Source: Marinoscillum sp964351885
Lineage (GTDB): Bacteria > Bacteroidota > Bacteroidia > Cytophagales > Cyclobacteriaceae
Reading direction: 5' to 3'
Assembly (NCBI GenBank): GCA_964351885.1
Contig: CAYGPP010000124.1
Span: forward strand, 1 to 12,153
Length of the DNA stretch: 12,153 nucleotides
Position 1 is the stretch's first letter. Each line of letters begins with the position of its first letter. Below, one piece after another: positions 6,968 through 12,153 of the stretch. The notes beneath the pieces are model-generated. The model was not told the origin of the DNA, did no database searches, and saw only the letters and a list, made by a program, of their open reading frames with translations. The translations under genes and the position numbers were made by a program.

Positions 6968-9204
6968 ATTGTAGCTTCTTTAAGTTTAGGGTCTTCCGTG
7001 AGAAAAGTCACGAAATTTTCACGCATTCCTGTCCCACCCATTATTGGATCTAGTTTCACATTGCTAATAAGCTCCGTATCACTCGCTCCTTTACCAAATG
7101 CACGCGAGAGCTTCTCGTTTGTATGTCCAAATCCATGTACCATATAGATAGAATCCCATCTAATACGCTCTGTCACCCGGACTTTAATGGAAAAGGAAGA
7201 AACGATATCGTCCTGATTTTTCAACCAAACATATTGTCCGTTTTTAAGTCCCCATTGTATTGCTACTTTTGGATTCACCCACAGATCATTTTCTTTCACT
7301 ATACTCGCGAGGTTCGGATTATTAGTCGTTCTGCTAAATGTATGGACGGGAGATCTGCCGTAGTTCAACCGATAAAAACCATTCGGTGGCTGTTGATGCT
7401 CAGTATACGATGGTAATGGGTCATAACCGGCTGCAGCCAAATCAGTAGCATAGAGTTCTATTTTTCCCGTTGAAGTGTTGAATTCAAAATCCTGACCATC
7501 TCTTAGGTAGAGATCTTCGTATGGTCTTTTGAACTTCTTCACACCTATTTCTTGCATCTCTTTGAGTGAGCTGCCTACTTGCTTGAGTTGCCAGTCTAGC
7601 ATCTGTTCAATGTCCTGATACTGAAAGAACTCTTGAAGTCCCAGACGCTCTCCTAGCTGTTTGGCAATCCACCAATCAGGTTTGGTCTCATACTTTGGCT
7701 CCGCGGCCGGCATTCTCAACGAGATGACCGGTTCCCTATGTGGTGAATCTCTAATCGCATCATAGCGCTCCAAGTATGTACATTCAGGAAGAACGACATC
7801 CGCATAGCCCGTGATTTCCATTGGCATGGTATCTATCACCACTAGTAATTCTAGTTGCTGGATAGCCTCCAATGTTCTTTTCTGATCAGGAAGCGTATGT
7901 ATCAGATTTGTACCATTTACAATCCATCCTTTGATGCTGTAGTCTCGATCCTCAGAAGGGAATGTTGCGTCTATTACCCCATTCGATACGACTTCTGTTG
8001 CTAGTGTGTATTTTGTTGGATTGGCGGAGGTCCAATCATATTTTGGCTTTGGATATGGTGGATGAGGATAGCTAGGTATCGACACTTTTTCTGGTGAATA
8101 GAAACCACCTCTACGCCCCCATGAACCTAGTAAGGCATTAAGAATAGCAACAGCTCTTAATCTTTGAGTATCATCTCCGTACCATGTCACATGTCTGCCT
8201 GGGTGAACGATAACTGCAGGAGAAGCATTTGCCATTTCACGTGCAGTTTCTCTTATTACCTTAGGTTCAATAGTGGTAATTCCATAGGCCCATTCTGGTG
8301 TGTACTGTTGCACGTGAGCCTTGAGTTCATCAAAGCCGAAACAGTACTTCTCTATGTATTCTTTATCATACCACCCTTCATTAATGATAACATGGGCCCA
8401 AGCTAATAGCAGTGCCATGTCGGTGGCAGGTTTGATAGCTAACCAATGTTTGGATTTACTAGCTGCAGTAGAGAAGCGCGGGTCCACCGTGATAATGGTT
8501 GCTCCTTTATCTATTGCCTCTGACATTTCTTGAACCTGTCCATTGTGCATGTTCTCACCAATGTGAGACCCAATGAGTACCAAGCAACGCGTATCGCGTA
8601 TGTCAGTTCGTTCTGGGGAATAGATTCCCTCACCGAATGTGGAAATGAAGGCTACTTCCCTAGGCCCCCTACATTGTGCAAATGATGGAGCTGTTATGTG
8701 TGGAGAACCGTAAGCTTTCATTAAATGTCCAAGGAATTTACCGCCAGACCCATGAGTGAAAAGTGCCATGGCTTCCGGGCCGTATTGTTCCTTGATGCCA
8801 TTCATTTTAGTAGAAATGAAATCAAAAGCCTTGTCCCAGCTTACTTCTTCATAAGTCTGCTTTCCATCTTTTTCCACTCGCATCAGAGGTTTTTTTAATC
8901 GATCCTCATCGTGGTACATACCCACTCCACCTGTACCTCTAGGACAAAGTCTACCGTTACAATGTGGGTCATCCTTATGTCCTTCTACTTTCCAAATCTC
9001 TCCATTCTCATTTTTGGTTACCCAGCCAGCACATTTCCAGAAGCACACTTCACAGTATGTAGGCGTTTGTGAGTATTTGAGGGTTTTTTCGACCTCTCCA
9101 GCTAGAATGCTGGCGGTAGCAGAGTCAAAGAAAGTGCTAGCAAAAGCCACACCTCCTAATCCCAAGGATGATATTTTGATAAAGTCTCGTCGATTGTGCT
9201 TCAT
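6964..9204 (-). CDS. psrA: Tat-exported molybdopterin oxidoreductase, PsrA/PhsA type (polysulfide/thiosulfate reductase-like)
   Basis: This is a 746-residue catalytic subunit of the DMSO-reductase superfamily. The N-terminus is a Tat signal (NRRDFIK at residues 4-10, then a hydrophobic stretch to about 33), so the enzyme works in the periplasm. A proximal [4Fe-4S] cluster is bound by C51-x2-C54-x3-C58 and C87 (in LCPRG). C178 in SFAQCRGPRE is the probable molybdenum ligand; a Cys ligand fits PsrA/PhsA rather than the Ser of DMSO reductase. The C-terminal part holds the usual cofactor-binding domain (TGKIELYATDLAAAGYDP near 560). Length matches PsrA/PhsA (about 750 residues) and is well short of SoeA, which is also cytoplasmic. 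Substrate cannot be read from sequence: polysulfide, thiosulfate and tetrathionate are all plausible, and the YeeE halves and rhodanese downstream favour a sulfur compound. It is the first gene of the operon, with its regulatory region at 9205-9330. Confidence 0.9.
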   Translation of the reverse strand: MKHNRRDFIKISSLGLGGVAFASTFFDSATASILAGEVEKTLKYSQTPTYCEVCFWKCAGWVTKNENGEIWKVEGHKDDPHCNGRLCPRGTGGVGMYHDEDRLKKPLMRVEKDGKQTYEEVSWDKAFDFISTKMNGIKEQYGPEAMALFTHGSGGKFLGHLMKAYGSPHITAPSFAQCRGPREVAFISTFGEGIYSPERTDIRDTRCLVLIGSHIGENMHNGQVQEMSEAIDKGATIITVDPRFSTAASKSKHWLAIKPATDMALLLAWAHVIINEGWYDKEYIEKYCFGFDELKAHVQQYTPEWAYGITTIEPKVIRETAREMANASPAVIVHPGRHVTWYGDDTQRLRAVAILNALLGSWGRRGGFYSPEKVSIPSYPHPPYPKPKYDWTSANPTKYTLATEVVSNGVIDATFPSEDRDYSIKGWIVNGTNLIHTLPDQKRTLEAIQQLELLVVIDTMPMEITGYADVVLPECTYLERYDAIRDSPHREPVISLRMPAAEPKYETKPDWWIAKQLGERLGLQEFFQYQDIEQMLDWQLKQVGSSLKEMQEIGVKKFKRPYEDLYLRDGQDFEFNTSTGKIELYATDLAAAGYDPLPSYTEHQQPPNGFYRLNYGRSPVHTFSRTTNNPNLASIVKENDLWVNPKVAIQWGLKNGQYVWLKNQDDIVSSFSIKVRVTERIRWDSIYMVHGFGHTNEKLSRAFGKGASDTELISNVKLDPIMGGTGMRENFVTFLTEDPKLKEATI

Positions 9205-9273
9205 ACTTTCAATATCTATTAAAAGTAAAATAGCTTGAAGATTGATGCTAAAAAATGAGTTTCATCAGAACCC

Positions 9274-9277
9274 CAAA
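9274..9277 (-). promoter_or_regulatory. Possible -7 TTTG for the psr operon
   Basis: On the minus strand the sequence AATCATTTG ends in TTTG at 9277-9274, close to but not matching the Bacteroidota TAnnTTTG element. It would put transcription start near 9269, leaving a leader of about 65 bases before the psrA ATG. No -33 TTTG is evident. The palindrome at 9300-9314 would then be centred about 38 bases upstream. Confidence 0.25.
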
Positions 9278-9299
9278 TGATTAAAATAAGTCTCGAGGT

Positions 9300-9314
9300 T
9301 TGTGAATATCACAA
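9300..9314. promoter_or_regulatory. Perfect palindrome TTGTGA-ATA-TCACAA upstream of the psr operon
   Basis: The two 6-base arms are perfect inverted repeats with a 3-base spacer, about 100 bases upstream of the psrA start. The arms look like Crp/Fnr or HcpR half-sites, but the spacer is 3 rather than the usual 6 (Crp) or 4 (Fnr), so the regulator is uncertain. The nearest plus-strand gene starts 130 bases away, so it probably serves the psr operon. Confidence 0.5.
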
Positions 9315-9346
9315 GCTTCTGTTGATGTGGTATTTGCATACTATTT

Positions 9347-9373
9347 TACCTGAAATCATATATGGTACAGGTA
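9347..9373. promoter_or_regulatory. Inverted repeat TACCTG-N15-CAGGTA upstream of the metal-efflux operon
   Basis: Perfect 6-base inverted arms flank a 15-base AT-rich centre. It lies 72 bases upstream of the His-rich gene, and a TTGACC (9378-9383) resembling a -33 element follows directly. The position suits an operator for a metal-responsive regulator controlling the efflux operon. I cannot name the regulator family, and no regulator gene lies in the window. Confidence 0.35.
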
Positions 9374-9444
9374 TCTATTGACCCTCCAAATATGAAAACA
9401 CTTTTATTTATTTAGGTAAAAAGTTAATTATCTTACCGCGTCGA

Positions 9445-9819
9445 ATGAAGCTAATTAGAAATCTTTCAATACTTCTTGCTGGGACTTTACTCCTCTTGCA
9501 TGGCGTCTTGCCGCATGATCATCATGAGGAGCTTGAAGAGACAATACATGTCACCCAACATGAGTCTGCTTCCGGTTTGTTGGATTTCTTAGCGTTAGCA
9601 TTTCATTTAGATCAAGGAGAAGGTCACTTGGACGATTATCAACCAGAAGCCAGTTATCATTTGGCTTGCTTCTCTCTTTACACCGACCTAATCTCCATTG
9701 GTCTACAGCCAGCAATGATTGTTGATGTTGAAGAGTTGTACTTTTCATATCAAGTCAAGCTTCCTTCACGATATTTTTCAGCTTATCCAAGTTTTAGAGG
9801 ACCACCAACTCAAGCGTAA
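9445..9819 (+). CDS. Small His-rich exported protein of a metal-efflux operon
   Basis: The protein has 124 residues. Residues 5-21 form a hydrophobic signal segment, followed immediately by a His-rich stretch (HDHHEE at 24-29, then H35 and H39) and scattered H54, H61 and H72. It ends FRGPPTQA; the RGPP-type ending is a feature I associate with small proteins that open CzcA/CusA operons in Bacteroidota. It is probably periplasmic or attached to the outer face of the inner membrane and binds divalent metal, but its role is unproven. It lies 57 bases ahead of the RND pump gene on the same strand, so the two are likely co-transcribed. The ATG at 9445 is chosen because the signal peptide starts directly after it. 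Confidence 0.75.
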   Translation: MKLIRNLSILLAGTLLLLHGVLPHDHHEELEETIHVTQHESASGLLDFLALAFHLDQGEGHLDDYQPEASYHLACFSLYTDLISIGLQPAMIVDVEELYFSYQVKLPSRYFSAYPSFRGPPTQA

Positions 9820-9876
9820 AACTCCTTCGCCCCTTAGGCTTAGGTTTATAGTTTGTGGACTTTTAACTCTTACTTC

Positions 9877-12153
9877 ATGTTATCATTTATTATTGATTTC
9901 AGCTTAAAAAATAAGCTGATTATCTTATTGTTCACGTTTTCTGTGGTAGCATTTGGCATTTATGCCTTACTAAATATTCCGATTGGGGCCGTGCCTGATG
10001 TGACTAATAATCAAGTTCAGGTCATTACTACGTCGCGGGATCTATCTACTCAGGACATAGAGCAATTTATTACCTATCCGGTTGAGCTTGAGATGGCCAA
10101 TCTTCCGGGGGTAAAAGAGATTCGCTCTATTTCAAAATTTGGACTTTCAGTGGTCACTATTGTGTTTGATGATGACCTGGGCACTTATCTACCTAGACAG
10201 CTGATAGCTGAAAAGATAAAAACGGCCACCGAGAACATTCCGGAAAGCTTTGGGTCTCCAAACATGGGGCCTATTACTACGGGGCTTGGGGAAATCTACC
10301 AGTACGTCCTAGAAGTGGATTCTGCTCATAAAAGTCAATATTCTGTAATGCAACTGCGTACCATACAGGATTGGAGTATTAAGCGACAGCTTTCAGGAAT
10401 TCCCGGAGTTGTAGAAGTGAATACTTGGGGAGGATTTCTAAAACAGTACGAAGTGTCCATTAATCCTGACAAACTCCGCGCTATTAATATTTCTCTTGCA
10501 CAAGTATATCAAGCGATAGAATCAAACAATAGTGTAACTGGTGGTGGATATATCGAAAAGGAAAATCAGGCCTATTTTATTCGTGGAGAAGGCTTGATCC
10601 AAAACCTATCAGATATTGAAAACATCATTGTGGAAAATCGAGGTGGACTGCCCATTTTAATTAAAGATGTAGCAAAAGTCGGATTTGGTCATGCTACAAG
10701 GTTCGGTGCTGTAACCGGAAATGGTGAAGGTGAGAAGGTGTTGGGGCAGGTTATGATGCTGAAGGATGCAGATTCCAAAGCAGTTATCGAGGCTGTAAAG
10801 GAGCGTGTTAGCCAGATTCAGTCAACATTACCGGAAGGTATATCTATCAATCCTGTACTGGAACGCAGCGAGTTAATTAAGAAAACCACGACCACCATTG
10901 CAGAGAATTTAATATTGGGATGTCTTATAGTCGTATTCGTCGTAGTGCTGCTTCTTGGAAATTTCAGGACTGGACTGGTTGTGGCATCTGTCATTCCCCT
11001 TTGCCTACTCTTTGCCCTAGGTATGATGTATTTATTCGGTGTTGATGCCAACCTTATGAGTCTTGGTGCTATAGACTTTGGGATAATCATCGATGGAGCG
11101 GTGATAATAGTAGAATATACAGCGTATAAAATAACCTCCGAGAAGGCTCAGCTGATTGGAGTGTCTAAAATTGAACGCAGATCAATCATCGATAGAATCA
11201 CTTTCAACAGCACACTGAAAATGATGCATTCTGCTGTATTTGGACAATTGATCATCATCATCGTATTTATTCCGATTTTGTCATTGATCAACGTGGAAGG
11301 CAAAATGTTCAGGCCAATGGCGCTTACTTTCTGTTTCGCGTTGGTTGGGGCTATTCTCTTCTGCTTCACTTATGTACCCGTAATATCCAGTATGTTTTTG
11401 AGAGTGAATAATTCGACAAAAAGAAATATTTCCACTCGTTTAATACGCTGGTTGCAAAATAGTTATCGACCTATCATCAATTGGTCTTTGAATAACGGTA
11501 AAACTGTTTTGACGGGGGCATTTGGTCTACTGATTAGTGCTGGGATCGTATTCTCAACCCTTGGAGGTGAGTTTGTCCCGACGCTTGATGAGGGCGATTT
11601 TGTTATTCAGCCTGTTCTGAAAACTGGTACTTCATTGAGTAGAACAGTCGAAATCACTACAGAAATCGAGCGTGTAATACGCGGTTTCCCTGAAGTAAAC
11701 CAAGTAATCACTAGAATAGGTGCAGCCGAAGTGCCTACTGACCCTATGTCCATGGAAGAGACTGATGTGATCATCACATTGCAACCTAAAAGTGAGTGGC
11801 AAACCACAAAGAGTAAGGATGAGCTTGCGGACAAGGTAAAACAAGCATTGATCGCGGCTATTCCCGGAGTTGATTACGAATTTACCCAACCTATTGAGAT
11901 GCGTTTTAATGAACTTATAACCGGTGTAAGAGCCGATTTAGCCATCAAGGTTTTTGGTGAAAACCTTGAAATCCTAGCGCAAAAAGCTAATGAAATAGCA
12001 CAGTTAATTAAAAATGTTGATGGTGCCTCTGATATCATAGTAGAAAAAATAGAAGGCTTACCACAAATGAGTGTGAGATACAACCGCTCCAAAATTACCC
12101 GATATGGACTCAATATTTCTGAAGTAAATGAGATCATCCGTATGGGATTTGCT
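9877..12153 (+). CDS. czcA: CzcA-type heavy-metal efflux RND transporter, 3' end beyond the window
   Basis: The frame is open from ATG 9877 to the last base, giving 759 codons with no stop. It is an inner-membrane proton-driven pump that moves metal ions out of the cell through an adaptor and an outer-membrane channel. Visible parts are TM1 at about residues 11-31 (followed by IPIGAVPDVTNNQVQV), the first periplasmic porter domains, and the TM block from about residue 345. The signature at residues 400-414 reads DFGIIIDGAVIIVEY, with the D400, D406 and E413 proton-relay acids of CzcA. This is the divalent-cation (Zn/Co/Cd/Ni) form; the monovalent CusA type has a different motif. The residue after the Glu is Tyr where Asn is usual. 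Then come TM4-6, TM7 (about 540-560), GGEFVPTLDEGDF (563-575) and the second porter domain, cut off in the window. Family members are 1,000 or more residues. No adaptor gene lies upstream, so it may follow. Confidence 0.93.
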   Translation, partial: MLSFIIDFSLKNKLIILLFTFSVVAFGIYALLNIPIGAVPDVTNNQVQVITTSRDLSTQDIEQFITYPVELEMANLPGVKEIRSISKFGLSVVTIVFDDDLGTYLPRQLIAEKIKTATENIPESFGSPNMGPITTGLGEIYQYVLEVDSAHKSQYSVMQLRTIQDWSIKRQLSGIPGVVEVNTWGGFLKQYEVSINPDKLRAINISLAQVYQAIESNNSVTGGGYIEKENQAYFIRGEGLIQNLSDIENIIVENRGGLPILIKDVAKVGFGHATRFGAVTGNGEGEKVLGQVMMLKDADSKAVIEAVKERVSQIQSTLPEGISINPVLERSELIKKTTTTIAENLILGCLIVVFVVVLLLGNFRTGLVVASVIPLCLLFALGMMYLFGVDANLMSLGAIDFGIIIDGAVIIVEYTAYKITSEKAQLIGVSKIERRSIIDRITFNSTLKMMHSAVFGQLIIIIVFIPILSLINVEGKMFRPMALTFCFALVGAILFCFTYVPVISSMFLRVNNSTKRNISTRLIRWLQNSYRPIINWSLNNGKTVLTGAFGLLISAGIVFSTLGGEFVPTLDEGDFVIQPVLKTGTSLSRTVEITTEIERVIRGFPEVNQVITRIGAAEVPTDPMSMEETDVIITLQPKSEWQTTKSKDELADKVKQALIAAIPGVDYEFTQPIEMRFNELITGVRADLAIKVFGENLEILAQKANEIAQLIKNVDGASDIIVEKIEGLPQMSVRYNRSKITRYGLNISEVNEIIRMGFA

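Noticed and set aside
6452..7147. Plus-strand 231-codon frame
   Set aside because: It is antisense to the clear four-cluster ferredoxin gene and the end of psrA, and has no recognisable domain.
6964..9204. SoeA (cytoplasmic sulfite dehydrogenase) or DMSO reductase identity
   Set aside because: A Tat signal, a length of 746 residues and a probable Cys molybdenum ligand fit PsrA/PhsA better.
9877..12153. CusA-type copper/silver pump
   Set aside because: The TM4 signature is the divalent-cation CzcA form with D400, D406 and E413.
1..12153. CRISPR arrays, tRNA or rRNA genes, insertion sequences
   Set aside because: I saw no regularly spaced repeats, cloverleaf sequences, transposase genes or terminal inverted repeats in the window.

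Overview
The window looks like chromosomal DNA of a free-living, probably marine member of the Bacteroidota (Cytophagales-like). The reasons are the AT-rich spacers, the lack of clear Shine-Dalgarno sequences before most starts, the protein families present, and a small His-rich protein ending in FRGPP ahead of a metal-efflux RND pump. This placement rests on general resemblance, not on a marker gene.

Layout. (1) Bases 3-2750 (+) are the 3' part of a very large metabolic gene, most likely a PPi-type phosphoenolpyruvate carboxykinase, followed by a strong intrinsic terminator at 2772-2810. (2) Bases 2811-3181 hold no intact gene. They contain a small minus-strand relic whose first 15 codons are the N-terminus of a 6-phosphofructokinase (2897-2980), and a hairpin at 3149-3170. 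(3) Bases 3182-3556 (-) encode a DoxX-like four-helix membrane protein with its own putative promoter and a Crp/Fnr-like palindrome. (4) Bases 3730-9204 (-) form one tight six-gene operon, with junctions from a 4-base overlap to a 12-base gap: a Tat-exported molybdopterin reductase (PsrA/PhsA type), a four-cluster ferredoxin subunit (PsrB), an NrfD/PsrC membrane subunit, two half-size YeeE/YedE proteins, and an exported rhodanese-fold protein. (5) Bases 9205-9444 are a divergent regulatory region with two palindromes. (6) Bases 9445-12153 (+) begin a metal-resistance operon: a His-rich exported protein, then a CzcA-type RND pump that runs off the window.

How the genes may work together. The psrABC-like trio should move electrons between the quinone pool and a periplasmic sulfur compound (polysulfide, thiosulfate or tetrathionate). 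The two YeeE/YedE halves would together make a thiosulfate or sulfur-group channel. The rhodanese-fold protein lacks the active-site Cys but ends in Gly-Gly-Cys-Ser, which resembles the swinging-arm tail of the sulfur carrier SoxY. The operon can therefore be read as a periplasmic sulfur respiration and sulfur-handover module with a possible dedicated carrier. That last role is inference. The divergent RND operon is probably a separate function (divalent metal efflux).
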